Source: Prochlorococcus sp. AG-409-P03 (GTDB lineage: Bacteria; Cyanobacteriota; Cyanobacteriia; PCC-6307; Cyanobiaceae). From it: a stretch of 64,000 nucleotides of DNA. Numbering within the stretch: the stretch's first letter is position 1; each line of letters begins with the position of its first letter. A program made the translations under genes and the position numbers. A model generated the notes under the pieces. It had not been told where the DNA came from. It did not search any database and saw nothing but the letters and a program-made list of their open reading frames with translations. Positions 21,239 through 31,694 of the stretch are shown here, one piece after another. Location of the stretch: positions 1 to 64,000 of the forward strand of contig QCKN01000001.1 of the NCBI GenBank assembly GCA_003215295.1, read 5' to 3'.

Positions 21239-22354
21239 ATGAACATGAAACACACCCCTCTATACAAACTTTGTCTCGACCATGGTTGCAAGATGGCCTC
21301 ATTCTCAGGCTGGGAACTCCCTATGCAATTCTCTGGAGTTCTTAAGGAACATGAGGCAGTAAGACAAAACGCAGGATTGTTCGATATCTCGCACATGGGC
21401 GTTCTGTATTTAGAGGGTAATAACCCAAAAGATTTGTTGCAACAACTAGTACCCACTGATCTAAATCGAATCGGATCTGGAGAAGCTTGCTACAGCGTTT
21501 TACTCAATGAGCAAGGAGGCATCATTGATGATCTCATTATCTATGACATAGAAACAAAGGAGAATCAAAAAGAATGTCTACTAATTGTAATTAATGCTGC
21601 GTGTGCAGAAAGTGATACCTTACTACTTAAGAGAAAACTAGAGCCCAAAGGGATCAAAATAACTGATGCGAAAGACAATGGAGTTCTACTGGCTTTACAA
21701 GGGCCTAAGTCACAACAAATTCTTGAAAATCTCTGTGAAACATCTTTCTCAGGACTACCACGTTTTGGACATCGTTATCTAAAAATTCAACCCAAAGGTT
21801 TTGAAAGCTCAAGTTCAATTTTTGTTTCACGAACTGGCTATACCGGAGAAGAGGGATTTGAACTCCTACTTACCGCAGAGGCAGGAAAAGCGGTCTGGAG
21901 CCAACTCATCATGGATGGTGTTACACCCTGTGGGCTAGGAGCAAGAGATTCACTTCGTTTGGAAGCGGGGATGCATCTTTACGGAAATGATATGAACGAA
22001 ACCACTAGTCCATTCGAAGCTGGTCTGGGATGGCTAGTCCACCTAGAAATGCAAACGCAATTTTGTGGGCGAGAAGTACTTGAGCAACAAGCCAAAGAAG
22101 GCATTAAAAAGCGCCTTATAGGGCTAAAACTACTGGAACGTGGGATCGCTCGAAAAGGTTACCCAGTGCTCCATCAAGGGGCAGTTATAGGAGAAATAAC
22201 TAGTGGAGCCTGGTCTCCAACGCTAAAAGAGCCCATCGCCTTAGCTTATGTTCCAAGCAAATTCACCAAAAATGGAACAGTTTTAAGCGTTGAGATTCGC
22301 GAGAAGAAACATTCAGCAAAGGTTGTCAAAAAACCTTTTTACCGCAGAAATTAA
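21239..22354 (+). CDS. gcvT: Glycine cleavage system aminomethyltransferase (T protein)
   Basis: 371 residues, usual for the family. The folate-binding fold shows M-A[11 protein letters not shown] near 18-31, F-D-I-S-H-M-G near 47-53, and the catalytic-region block [20 protein letters not shown] near 236-255. It transfers the methylene group from the aminomethyl-lipoyl H protein to tetrahydrofolate, releasing ammonia, in photorespiratory glycine breakdown. gcvP and gcvH are not in the window. ATG start (21239 or 21245). It is followed 77 bases later by aspS. Confidence 0.95.
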   Translation: MNMKHTPLYKLCLDHGCKMASFSGWELPMQFSGVLKEHEAVRQNAGLFDISHMGVLYLEGNNPKDLLQQLVPTDLNRIGSGEACYSVLLNEQGGIIDDLIIYDIETKENQKECLLIVINAACAESDTLLLKRKLEPKGIKITDAKDNGVLLALQGPKSQQILENLCETSFSGLPRFGHRYLKIQPKGFESSSSIFVSRTGYTGEEGFELLLTAEAGKAVWSQLIMDGVTPCGLGARDSLRLEAGMHLYGNDMNETTSPFEAGLGWLVHLEMQTQFCGREVLEQQAKEGIKKRLIGLKLLERGIARKGYPVLHQGAVIGEITSGAWSPTLKEPIALAYVPSKFTKNGTVLSVEIREKKHSAKVVKKPFYRRN

Positions 22355-22431
22355 CAGGCCCAAACGGCTTCGTAAGAAGCAATCCAAATAGCCCCTTATG
22401 GGAAACTCAATTTACGTACAAAATCCTCTCT

Positions 22432-24252
22432 ATGCGCAGCAACGGGTGTGGCGACCTGCGCACTAAGCACATTGCCTCTGATGTTCAACTGTGTGGTTGG
22501 GTAGACCGCTATCGAGATCATGGTGGAGTGATCTTCATCGATCTCAGAGACAGCAGTGGAACCATCCAAGTAACTGTCGATCCTGATCAAGGTTCTGAAC
22601 TGTTTAAAACTGCGGAAAGCATCCGCAATGAAACAGTCTTGCAAATTAGCGGAACTGTTAGATCAAGACCCGCAGAAGCAATGAATCAGAAACTAGCTAC
22701 AGGAGAGATTGAGGTTCTGGCTAACAACTTAGAAATTCTCAATCATGTCCAAGGTATCCTTCCCTTCACAATCTCTATTCACGATGAAGAAACTGTTAAG
22801 GAAGAGCTAAGACTGCGATATCGCTATTTAGATCTTCGACGAGAAAGCATGAATAGAAACCTGCGCCTAAGGCACAGGACAAGTCAAACTGCAAGACAGT
22901 TCTTAGAAAACGAAGGTTTTATTGAAATAGAAACTCCAATACTTACAAAATCAACACCCGAGGGAGCTCGAGACTATCTTGTCCCATCAAGAGTATGTGA
23001 AGGCGAGTGGTTTGCGCTGCCGCAATCCCCCCAACTATTCAAGCAATTACTCATGGTTGGAGGAATTGAGCGCTATTACCAAATTGCACGTTGCTTTAGA
23101 GATGAAGACTTACGCTCTGATAGACAACCAGAATTTACACAGCTAGATATCGAAATGAGCTTCATGAGTCAAGAGCAAATTCTTGACATTAATGAAAGGC
23201 TCATAGCCTCAATTTGGAAAGCAGTGAAAGGAGTCGATCTCACTCTTCCTTTCCAAAGAATGACATGGCAAGAAGCAATGGCGCGGTTCGGAACTGACAG
23301 ACCTGATACACGCTATGGCATGGAATTAGTTGATGTAAGTGAAATAGTCAAGAATATAGGGTTCAAAATCTTCTCAAATGCAGTCAAAGGAGGAGGATCT
23401 GTAAAGTGCATCACTGTTAAAAATGGAAACAATGCAATCAGCAATGTGCGTATCAAACCAGGAGGAGATGTGTTTTCTGAAGCTCAAAAAGCTGGTTCTG
23501 GAGGGCTAGCATTCATAAGAGTTAGAGAACAAAAGGAAATTGATACCATTGGAGCAATTAAAGATAGCCTCAGTGACGAACAAAAAAAACAACTTCTAAA
23601 GCAAACAGGAGCTGAAGAAGGTGATCTAATACTGTTCGGGGCAGGAGAAACTTCGATTGTAAATAAGGCTCTAGATCGGGTTAGACAATTTCTTGCAAAC
23701 GAACTACAGCTCATTCCGACTAATCAAGAAAGTAACAAATGGAATTTTCTTTGGATTGTGGATTTTCCGATGTTTGAATTCAATAGAGAAGAGAAGCGCC
23801 TTGAGGCACTCCACCATCCCTTTTGTGCACCTAACAGAGAAGATCTTGGCACAGATCCACAACAATGGTGCAAGACCCTTCCAAATGCACGAGCGCAAGC
23901 CTATGACCTTGTCTTAAACGGTCTCGAGCTTGGGGGAGGTTCACTTCGTATCCATAATGCAGAGCTTCAAAAAGAAGTCTTTAAAGCTATTGGACTGCCC
24001 CAACAAGCAGCAAAAGAGCAATTTGGCTTTCTCATAAATGCTCTACAAATGGGAGCACCTCCCCACGGAGGAATCGCCTTTGGCTTGGACAGAATCGTTA
24101 TGCTTTTAGCTGGTGAAGAGTCAATCAGAGATACGATCGCTTTCCCAAAAACACAACAAGCAAGATGCCTGATGACACAAGCCCCATCAAATATAAATAA
24201 GACTCAATTAGAAGAGCTTCACGTTACTTCAACTTGGAAAGAGCCCGATTAA
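22432..24252 (+). CDS. aspS: Aspartyl-tRNA synthetase
   Basis: 606 residues, bacterial-type class II enzyme. An N-terminal OB fold ([19 protein letters not shown]) binds the anticodon. The catalytic core has motif 2 (F-R-D-E-D-L-R[11 protein letters not shown]) and motif 3 (G-I-A-F-G-L-D-R). A bacterial GAD insertion lies at about 300-420. It charges tRNA-Asp; without a separate AsnRS it can be non-discriminating, which cannot be settled here. The ATG start is at 22432, right before the conserved core; ATG 22398 is in another frame. Confidence 0.96.
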   Translation: MRSNGCGDLRTKHIASDVQLCGWVDRYRDHGGVIFIDLRDSSGTIQVTVDPDQGSELFKTAESIRNETVLQISGTVRSRPAEAMNQKLATGEIEVLANNLEILNHVQGILPFTISIHDEETVKEELRLRYRYLDLRRESMNRNLRLRHRTSQTARQFLENEGFIEIETPILTKSTPEGARDYLVPSRVCEGEWFALPQSPQLFKQLLMVGGIERYYQIARCFRDEDLRSDRQPEFTQLDIEMSFMSQEQILDINERLIASIWKAVKGVDLTLPFQRMTWQEAMARFGTDRPDTRYGMELVDVSEIVKNIGFKIFSNAVKGGGSVKCITVKNGNNAISNVRIKPGGDVFSEAQKAGSGGLAFIRVREQKEIDTIGAIKDSLSDEQKKQLLKQTGAEEGDLILFGAGETSIVNKALDRVRQFLANELQLIPTNQESNKWNFLWIVDFPMFEFNREEKRLEALHHPFCAPNREDLGTDPQQWCKTLPNARAQAYDLVLNGLELGGGSLRIHNAELQKEVFKAIGLPQQAAKEQFGFLINALQMGAPPHGGIAFGLDRIVMLLAGEESIRDTIAFPKTQQARCLMTQAPSNINKTQLEELHVTSTWKEPD

Positions 24253-24267
24253 ATCGCAAATTTACAC

Positions 24268-24396
24268 ATGCGGAGAAAGAGAGTTCTCTATAGCAATTCA
24301 AGTGTCTCCATGAGTGTATTTACTCCTCAAGAAGATCTTCAAAGAAGCAGACGTACACACAACCCTATAGCAGTAAACGAAAAGCTAGATTTTTAA
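24268..24396 (+). CDS. Possible 42-residue small protein between aspS and pyrG
   Basis: An ATG-to-TAA frame gives a basic peptide with an inner methionine at residue 15 (M-S-V-F-T-P-Q-E-D-L-Q-R-S-R-R-T). There is no clear ribosome binding site, hydrophobic stretch or homology known to me. It is reported because it fills most of an otherwise empty 219-base gap; it may be chance. Confidence 0.25.
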   Translation: MRRKRVLYSNSSVSMSVFTPQEDLQRSRRTHNPIAVNEKLDF

Positions 24397-24471
24397 TGCT
24401 GCAAAAAATTAGTGAAATTTTCCTTCGCCTAATCAACGATCGCGGTACCGTAAGGAATCACCTAGAGCTAA

Positions 24472-26138
<1,667 letters not shown>

Positions 26139-26139
<1 letters not shown>

Positions 26140-26819
26140 TGGCCTCCAACTTGCCAGTAGTGGAAAGATTTCACTCGCTTCAAGGAGAAGGGGCACATAG
26201 TGGCCGCAGTGCTTTTTTTATCCGATTAGCTGGTTGCACTGTTGGGTGTCCATGGTGTGACACAAAAGACTCTTGGGCAACACGTCTTCATCCATCAGCA
26301 ACAGTCTTAGAGCTTTCAAAAGAAGTGGAAGTAGCCCGCGCTAAAGGAGCTGCATTTGTAGTGATTACAGGAGGTGAACCGCTACATCACAATTTAAATT
26401 TCCTATGTGATGCAATTCAAAAAACAACCTCCTCCCAAGCCAGTGATTCCATACCAATACACATAGAAACGAGTGGTGTAGATAAACTGACAGGAACTCC
26501 CAACTGGATAACACTCTCCCCAAAAAGACATGCTCCACCACGTGCAGAGTTACTAGCAGCATGTCATGAAATCAAAGTAGTGATTAATGAGGAAAGCGAT
26601 GTATTCTTTGCTGAAGAAATAGCGAAACAAGCCAATAATTTGAAATCAAACTCATCCATTGAGTTCAATCCGAGGTTTAAAAATTCGACAAAGGCACTAC
26701 TCTTTCTTCAGCCAGCTTGGAATAGTCCAGAAGGAACAAAATTAGCAGTTGACTATGTTAAACAAAATGCGGCTTGGACTCTGAGTGTGCAAACTCACAA
26801 ATGGTTAGATATCTTATAA
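26139..26819 (+). CDS. queE: 7-carboxy-7-deazaguanine synthase QueE
   Basis: 226 residues, radical SAM. The cluster motif is C33-x3-C37-x2-C40, followed by D-T-K-D-S-W. Early residues show F-H-S-L-Q-G-E-G, conserved in QueE, and a G-G-E-P motif near 79-82. It converts 6-carboxytetrahydropterin to 7-carboxy-7-deazaguanine in queuosine/preQ1 biosynthesis. The ATG overlaps the pyrG stop codon by one base. queC follows on the same strand 107 bases later; together they give two consecutive steps of the pathway. Confidence 0.92.
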
Positions 26820-26926
26820 AGAGAAGCTAACCTCATGCTGTAAGCAATCTAAGTGAATAACTAAAAAAAGTTGTAATCACAAAAACTCATACTTCAAGTC
26901 CACAAATTCAAGGCAAAATATAAATT

Positions 26927-27607
26927 ATGGCAAATTGCACAGCTATTGCGCTTCTATCTGGAGGCTTAGATTCCGCCACGGCAGCGGCAATGGCCAAAGA
27001 AGCAGGCCATAAAGTAATAGGCCTCTCATTTGACTATGGGCAAAGACATCGACGAGAATTAAAGGCCGCCAGTGAATTAGCTAATTACTTAGGGTTGGTC
27101 GAGCATCAAGTAATCAACATAAATTTAGCCCAATGGGGGGGGTCTTCACTAACTGATCTCAACCAAGTCATACCTAGTCAAGGAGTCAAAAAAGGGGTAA
27201 TTCCTAACACTTATGTGCCAGGAAGAAATACCGTATTTATTGCTATAGGTTTAAGTCTGGCAGAAGCTCGTGGAGCGAAGTATCTTGTCCTAGGAATTAA
27301 TGCTATGGACTATTCAGGCTACCCAGACTGCAGAGAAGACTACCTTAAAGCATATCAAAGTCTTGCAAACCTCTCTAGTAAAGCCGGACGAGAAGGCCAT
27401 GGAATAAACCTATGGGCACCTCTTATCAAATGGCAAAAAATCGATATTGTCAAAGAAGCTATGCGGCTAGCAATTCCTATTGAACGTACCTGGAGCTGCT
27501 ACAGCGGTAAAGAAGAGCCGTGTGGGGTATGTGATAGCTGTCGTATACGCAATGAAGCTCTAAAAAAAGCTAATAGAAGCGACCTTTGTAGTAGTCAATA
27601 CTTGTGA
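26927..27607 (+). CDS. queC: 7-cyano-7-deazaguanine (preQ0) synthase QueC
   Basis: 226 residues, PP-loop ATPase family. The loop S11-G-G-L-D-S16 binds ATP. The C-terminal zinc site is formed by cysteines in [17 protein letters not shown] (about 193-208). It turns 7-carboxy-7-deazaguanine into preQ0 with ammonia and ATP. ATG start at 26927. Its stop overlaps the pabB GTG start by 4 bases, placing tRNA-modification and folate genes on one likely transcript. Confidence 0.95.
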   Translation: MANCTAIALLSGGLDSATAAAMAKEAGHKVIGLSFDYGQRHRRELKAASELANYLGLVEHQVININLAQWGGSSLTDLNQVIPSQGVKKGVIPNTYVPGRNTVFIAIGLSLAEARGAKYLVLGINAMDYSGYPDCREDYLKAYQSLANLSSKAGREGHGINLWAPLIKWQKIDIVKEAMRLAIPIERTWSCYSGKEEPCGVCDSCRIRNEALKKANRSDLCSSQYL

Positions 27608-28944
27608 TAACTCCTATTCGTCAACAATGCCATTGGCAACCTCCCTCCACCATCGCCAAGGAATTAATCAACACATGGGGAGAGGATGGATTAATTTGGC
27701 TCAATGGTGATGGGAGCAAGCTAGGAAGATGGGTCACTTTGGCAGTAGACCCGGTTAAAGAAGTATGTTGCCAAGGACTGCCGCAGGATCCTCGCGCCAC
27801 TAATCCTTTCCAAGCTCTACGGAGATTAACTCCAGGACATTGGACAGGGTGGTTAAGTTATGAAGCAGGCGCTTGGATCGAACCAAACAATCCATGGAAA
27901 GCAGACACAATGGCCACTCTATGGCTTGGCTGTCATGACCCGATACTCCGCTTTGATCTAAAACAACGCAAACTGTGGATCGAAGGGTTAAACCAAAAAC
28001 GTATACACCAACTTATTCAATGGCTAGAGGAACTGCCTTCACGAAAAAAAGAAAAAAACAATCAATACAATGGCGGCACAAATCAAAATAATCTGAGTAT
28101 TCCCCTGAGTTCATGGCAATGGCTAACAACTCAGAATGACTTTGCTCGTAATGTAGAACTCATCAAAGCCTGGATAAAAAAAGGAGATATTTTTCAAGCA
28201 AATCTGACGGCAAGCTGTAGTGCAGAAGTACCTATGGGTCTTTCTGCAATTGATATCTTTGAAAAGCTACGTGTAAATTGCCCGTCACCATTTTCGGGAA
28301 TAATTATCGGTAAAGGGTTTGCAGCAAATCAAGCAGTAATTTCTGCATCACCTGAACGTTTCTTATGCGTAACAGAAGAAGGTGTTGTAGAAACACGACC
28401 TATAAAAGGAACAAGGCCTCGAGAAACCAACCCAATTGAAGATGCCAATATGGCAGCTGAGTTGATATGTAGTGAAAAAGACAGAGCTGAAAATATAATG
28501 ATCGTCGATTTATTACGTAATGACCTTGGAAGAGTCTGTAAGCCAGGATCAATCTCGGTCTCACAGTTACTTGAATTAGAAAGTTATCAGCATGTACATC
28601 ACCTTACGTCTGTTATTCATGGCTCATTACAGTCCAACAAAAACTGGGTAGACCTTCTCGAAGCTTGCTGGCCTGGCGGGTCTATCTCTGGGGCACCTAA
28701 ATTACGGGCCTGCAAACGTCTTTATGAATTAGAGCCAAAGGCGAGAGGGCCATATTGCGGCTCAATCATTAACCTTGACTGGAATGGCAGATTCGATAGC
28801 AACATTTTAATTCGTTCTCTACTGCTGCATGGAAAAACTCTTCGTGCTAATGCCGGCTGCGGCATCGTGGCAGATTCTGATGCACAAAATGAAGCTGAAG
28901 AAATGAACTGGAAGTTAATACCCCTTCTAGAAGCATTGCAATGA
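27604..28944 (+). CDS. pabB: Aminodeoxychorismate synthase component I
   Basis: 446 residues, chorismate-binding family. The C-terminal catalytic domain shows K[10 protein letters not shown], [21 protein letters not shown] near residue 270, E-L[20 protein letters not shown] and G-G-S-I-S-G-A-P-K. The N-terminal half is weaker, as usual for PabB. TrpE is excluded mainly by context: pabC follows with a 4-base overlap. It makes 4-amino-4-deoxychorismate for folate. The start is GTG, overlapping queC. Confidence 0.92.
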   Translation: MITPIRQQCHWQPPSTIAKELINTWGEDGLIWLNGDGSKLGRWVTLAVDPVKEVCCQGLPQDPRATNPFQALRRLTPGHWTGWLSYEAGAWIEPNNPWKADTMATLWLGCHDPILRFDLKQRKLWIEGLNQKRIHQLIQWLEELPSRKKEKNNQYNGGTNQNNLSIPLSSWQWLTTQNDFARNVELIKAWIKKGDIFQANLTASCSAEVPMGLSAIDIFEKLRVNCPSPFSGIIIGKGFAANQAVISASPERFLCVTEEGVVETRPIKGTRPRETNPIEDANMAAELICSEKDRAENIMIVDLLRNDLGRVCKPGSISVSQLLELESYQHVHHLTSVIHGSLQSNKNWVDLLEACWPGGSISGAPKLRACKRLYELEPKARGPYCGSIINLDWNGRFDSNILIRSLLLHGKTLRANAGCGIVADSDAQNEAEEMNWKLIPLLEALQ

Positions 28945-29771
28945 ATAAAGAGGAACAAGACTTAGGCTGGTTCGATGGACAATGGGCTCCAACAAATCAA
29001 CTCAGAATTCCGCTCAATGATCGTGGCTTAAAACTCAGTGATGGAATCTTTGAAACTCTCTTAGTTTTGCAAGGGCAAGTAAAACTGCTAACAGATCATC
29101 TAAGCCGTTGGCATCAAAGTGCATCTTTACTAGGACTCTCTCCACCACCATCACAACTATGGTTATCACCTCTAATTCAAGAAATAATTGAACGCGCGGG
29201 CTTAAATTCAGGGAATGGAAGACTACGCCTAAACTGGAGTAGAGGGAGTCAATCTGATCAGGGAATTCAGCTAGCCAAACATAATCAATACTCAAATCAT
29301 CGTTTTTGGATGGAAATCAAAGCAGAAGATCCATCTTTTCATTCTTTAACAGCAATGGTTAGTAGACATGAGAGACGTAATGAATACAGCCAACTGAGCT
29401 TCTGTAAAACATTTGCCTACGGGCAATCAATTAAGGCGCGGCAGGAAGCAAAGGCTTCTGGATTTGATGAAGCCTTACTACTCAACACCAAGGGAGAGTT
29501 ATGCTGCGGAACAGCCGCCAATCTCCTGATAAAAAGACATGGTCAGTGGATCACTCCACACTTAAATAGTGGGTGTCTACCAGGAGTGATGAGGCAGAAA
29601 GGAATAGAGATAGGCTTAATCAAAGAAGCAAAGATTCAACAATCACCTGAAACGGGAGATGAATGGCTACTGATTAATAGTCTAGGTTGCTGGCCAATAA
29701 AAAAACTAATGACTCTAGAATTAAAGACAACGTCTAACCCAAAAGATTTATGGCTCTCATTATTAAAGTAA
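28941..29771 (+). CDS. pabC: Aminodeoxychorismate lyase / class IV aminotransferase
   Basis: 276 residues of the fold type IV PLP family. N-terminal P-L-N-D-R-G-L-K-L-S-D-G-I-F-E-T-L is diagnostic, followed by K-T-F-A-Y (PLP lysine about residue 154) and E-A-L-L-L-N-T-K-G-E-L-C-C-G-T-A-A-N-L. It would split aminodeoxychorismate to p-aminobenzoate and pyruvate. The 4-base overlap with pabB supports that role over a branched-chain aminotransferase. It is convergent with cobA, with a 39-base gap and no clear terminator. Confidence 0.88.
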   Translation: MNKEEQDLGWFDGQWAPTNQLRIPLNDRGLKLSDGIFETLLVLQGQVKLLTDHLSRWHQSASLLGLSPPPSQLWLSPLIQEIIERAGLNSGNGRLRLNWSRGSQSDQGIQLAKHNQYSNHRFWMEIKAEDPSFHSLTAMVSRHERRNEYSQLSFCKTFAYGQSIKARQEAKASGFDEALLLNTKGELCCGTAANLLIKRHGQWITPHLNSGCLPGVMRQKGIEIGLIKEAKIQQSPETGDEWLLINSLGCWPIKKLMTLELKTTSNPKDLWLSLLK

Positions 29772-29810
29772 ATGCATCAATGAATGAATCTAAAGGTTCA
29801 CCAGTAATTA

Positions 29811-30596
29811 TCAACTTGGAATTGGCATTGTGACATAAGCCGGAGTAGGTGCACATGACTCCACTTGAAAATCAACAACTGATCCAATAATGACTATGGA
29901 AGGAGAAAAAATCTTCTGGGACTTTGTTACATTCACCAAGCTATTTAAAGGAGATTTGATACAACGCTGCCCAACAACTGTTCCTTGTTGAATGACAGCT
30001 GATGCAATCAAAGGATCAATTCCTCCAGCTATCAACTCATCGACTATAAAACTGAGATTATGAACACCCATATAAATGACCAATCCATCACTTGCCTTTG
30101 CAAGTGCACGCCAGTCAACTGTGGGGCGTCGCTTATCAATCCCCTCATGCCCCGTGACAAATGTCACAGAAGATCCTGCAAGTCTATGTGTAACAGGAAT
30201 ACCCACATAAGCAGGAACAGCTAGCCCAGCAGTTATCCCTGGCACGATCTCAACTGGGACGCCATGACTATCTAAATATGCAGCTTCTTCAGCTCCTCGA
30301 CCAAATAGAAAAGGATCCCCACCCTTAAGCCGAACAACGAGCGTATAACGTCTCGCCATTTCCAACAGAACATTATTAGTCTTACTTTGCGAGATGGAGT
30401 GATGACCTCTCCGCTTCCCCACAAACTGACACTCACAACTTTCTGGTACCAAGTCCAATAACTCTTGAGGTACTAATGAGTCATACACAAGTGCTTCGCA
30501 CCGTTCTAATAAACGATTTGCCTTTACTGTTAAGAGATCAGGGTCGCCAGGCCCAGCACCCACCAAATAAACCTTGCCATATTGAGGCTTATTCAT
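29811..30596 (-). CDS. cobA: Uroporphyrinogen-III C-methyltransferase
   Basis: 261 residues, SAM-dependent tetrapyrrole methylase. Motifs: V-Y-L-V-G-A-G-P-G-D-P-D-L-L-T at 9-23, V-V-R-L-K-G-G-D-P-F-L-F-G-R-G near 91-105, and V-P-G-I-T-A-G near 121-127. It makes precorrin-2, the branch point to cobalamin and siroheme. It sits beside nirA, whose enzyme needs siroheme, and faces away from it, so joint control is likely. Its ATG overlaps the stop of a minus-strand ORF upstream (ATGA), which suggests translational coupling if that ORF is real. No CysG-type dehydrogenase domain is fused. Confidence 0.94.
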   Translation of the reverse strand: MNKPQYGKVYLVGAGPGDPDLLTVKANRLLERCEALVYDSLVPQELLDLVPESCECQFVGKRRGHHSISQSKTNNVLLEMARRYTLVVRLKGGDPFLFGRGAEEAAYLDSHGVPVEIVPGITAGLAVPAYVGIPVTHRLAGSSVTFVTGHEGIDKRRPTVDWRALAKASDGLVIYMGVHNLSFIVDELIAGGIDPLIASAVIQQGTVVGQRCIKSPLNSLVNVTKSQKIFSPSIVIIGSVVDFQVESCAPTPAYVTMPIPS

Positions 30597-30931
30597 GGGG
30601 AAAGCCTCAAAAGCTCCAATAAACCCAAAGGTAAAAATTGCATTTCAAATAATAATGAGACCTTTCTCTGATTTCTCAAAGGTTGTGTATGTCGACTAAG
30701 AACTAGAACAAAAGAAGTAAATGAATCAATTGGGTTGGCATGTAAACAGCACTCAGGCCGATGACTCAATGAAAAAAAAGGAATTGATAATCGTTTGGAC
30801 AAAGTCAGGAAATAAGATTGGCCTAAAGCAAAACCTAAGAGATCATTCTTGAAAGCAGAAGATCCAAAATAAGAATCTTTTTGGATAAAATCGTGAATCA
30901 TTAACACCCATGTAGGACAAGAAATAAGCAA
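30593..30931 (-). CDS. Hypothetical ORF overlapping the cobA start
   Basis: 112 residues, rich in Leu, Ser and Phe, without a recognisable domain. Its stop overlaps the cobA start as ATGA, the arrangement of coupled genes. Composition is unlike most neighbours (many Ser/His/Cys), so it may be a decayed or chance frame in a leader. It starts at 30931, 43 bases after the 26-residue membrane ORF at 30975. If real it lies in the same minus-strand unit as cobA. Confidence 0.3.
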   Translation of the reverse strand: MLISCPTWVLMIHDFIQKDSYFGSSAFKNDLLGFALGQSYFLTLSKRLSIPFFSLSHRPECCLHANPIDSFTSFVLVLSRHTQPLRNQRKVSLLFEMQFLPLGLLELLRLSP

Positions 30932-30974
30932 AAGAATTAACTATGAGTTAATACCTTGCCAATAGAGTCGTTCT

Positions 30975-31055
30975 CTAATCATAGGAATATCTTTTCCCCC
31001 ATGTCATCCTGCTAGCAAGAACGAGAACACAGATCAAGAGAAAAGCTACTGGCAT
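30975..31055 (-). CDS. 26-residue hydrophobic peptide with strong ribosome binding site
   Basis: ATG 31055 to TAG 30975 encodes a single hydrophobic segment (M-P-V-A-F-L-L-I-C-V-L-V-L-A) followed by a basic, polar tail (S-R-M-T-W-G-K-R-Y-S-Y-D). An AAGGAG sequence lies 5 bases before the ATG, the best ribosome site in this region. It resembles in form the tiny one-span photosynthetic or transport subunits of cyanobacteria, but I cannot match it to a known one. It lies between cobA and nirA. Confidence 0.5.
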   Translation of the reverse strand: MPVAFLLICVLVLASRMTWGKRYSYD

Positions 31056-31522
31056 AAAAGCTCCTTTTTCAATTCAAGCTGTCTCACGAAGGACTGAAAA
31101 AGCAGGGAAGACCTGGCGCTTACAAAGGCATGAATGACTAGGTGGATAACAAAAGGAATCTGATCGAAATTTGATTTTCGTAACAATAGCCACGGATCAA
31201 TGGCTACTTGCAATGGTGAACTAACTTGCATCCTTCGACGTTTTAAAAAGTGACTAGGCAGAATTCCTATACAACCTCCCCAAGATTCCATAGAACTAGG
31301 CAGAGACAGCAAAATCTCAAATTCAAAGCATTCAATACAGACAAGAAAAACCAAAATGCTCTCAAAAGAGATGTTCTTGCAATGCAAGTTGTTTTTGAAA
31401 TGCTCAAAAAAGGTGCTATCAGCTGGTTTGGAGAGGTTGGGAGACAATATTGAGAAATAAAATTGATATGGCTTCCAATAAATCAAGTAATGAGGCCTAA
31501 TTGATGTATTGAAAGTAACCAA
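31046..31522 (-). CDS. Hypothetical ORF upstream of the cobA unit
   Basis: 158 codons open on the minus strand, stopping 10 bases inside the 26-residue ORF. The first half is Phe/Ser/His-rich and antisense to a plausible plus-strand frame (31250-31453), while the second half (V-S-S-P-L-Q-V-A-I-D-P-W-L-L-L-R-K) looks more protein-like. No domain is recognised. A frame this long is unlikely by chance, but decay of a former gene or a transcribed leader is possible. It begins 31 bases from the NtcA-like palindrome. Confidence 0.3.
   Translation of the reverse strand: MVTFNTSIRPHYLIYWKPYQFYFSILSPNLSKPADSTFFEHFKNNLHCKNISFESILVFLVCIECFEFEILLSLPSSMESWGGCIGILPSHFLKRRRMQVSSPLQVAIDPWLLLRKSNFDQIPFVIHLVIHAFVSARSSLLFQSFVRQLELKKELLCQ
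31250..31453 (+). CDS. Possible small ORF antisense to the cobA-side ORF
   Basis: A plus-strand frame of 67 codons whose C-terminal part (from about 31320) reads as an ordinary lysine-rich, helical peptide ending K-K-G-A-I-S-W-F-G-E-V-G-R-Q-Y. An inner ATG gives a shorter 23-residue form. It is antisense to the 158-codon frame; at most one of the two is likely to be real. No ribosome site is obvious. Confidence 0.2.
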   Translation: MTRQNSYTTSPRFHRTRQRQQNLKFKAFNTDKKNQNALKRDVLAMQVVFEMLKKGAISWFGEVGRQY

Positions 31523-31552
31523 ATTTTAAATAGGGTACGAATTCCGAAAAAT

Positions 31553-31572
31553 GTGATATCCGCTACGGATAT
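31553..31572. promoter_or_regulatory. NtcA-like site inside a perfect palindrome between cobA unit and nirA
   Basis: GTG-N8-TAC at 31553-31566 differs from the NtcA consensus GTA-N8-TAC at one base. It overlaps a perfect 17-base inverted repeat, ATATCCG-CTA-CGGATAT at 31556-31572. NtcA activates nitrogen-assimilation genes in cyanobacteria. TATAAC lies 16 bases downstream on the plus strand (shorter than the usual 20-24). On the minus strand TATTTA lies 20 bases from the site, fitting a divergent promoter. Binding is inferred. Confidence 0.5.
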
Positions 31573-31694
31573 AAACACACCCTATAACCGTTAATAGTCG
31601 GAAATTCATCGCAGATTCTGACCGCTCTTAATCGAGAGCTAACGAATATTGCCTAAACCGATTTATCAATCAAGACAAGTCTTAAAACCCAAAG

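Noticed and set aside
22363-22381. Small GCTTC-GTAA-GAAGC hairpin between gcvT and aspS
   Set aside because: Only a 5-base stem without a T-run; not distinguishable from chance.
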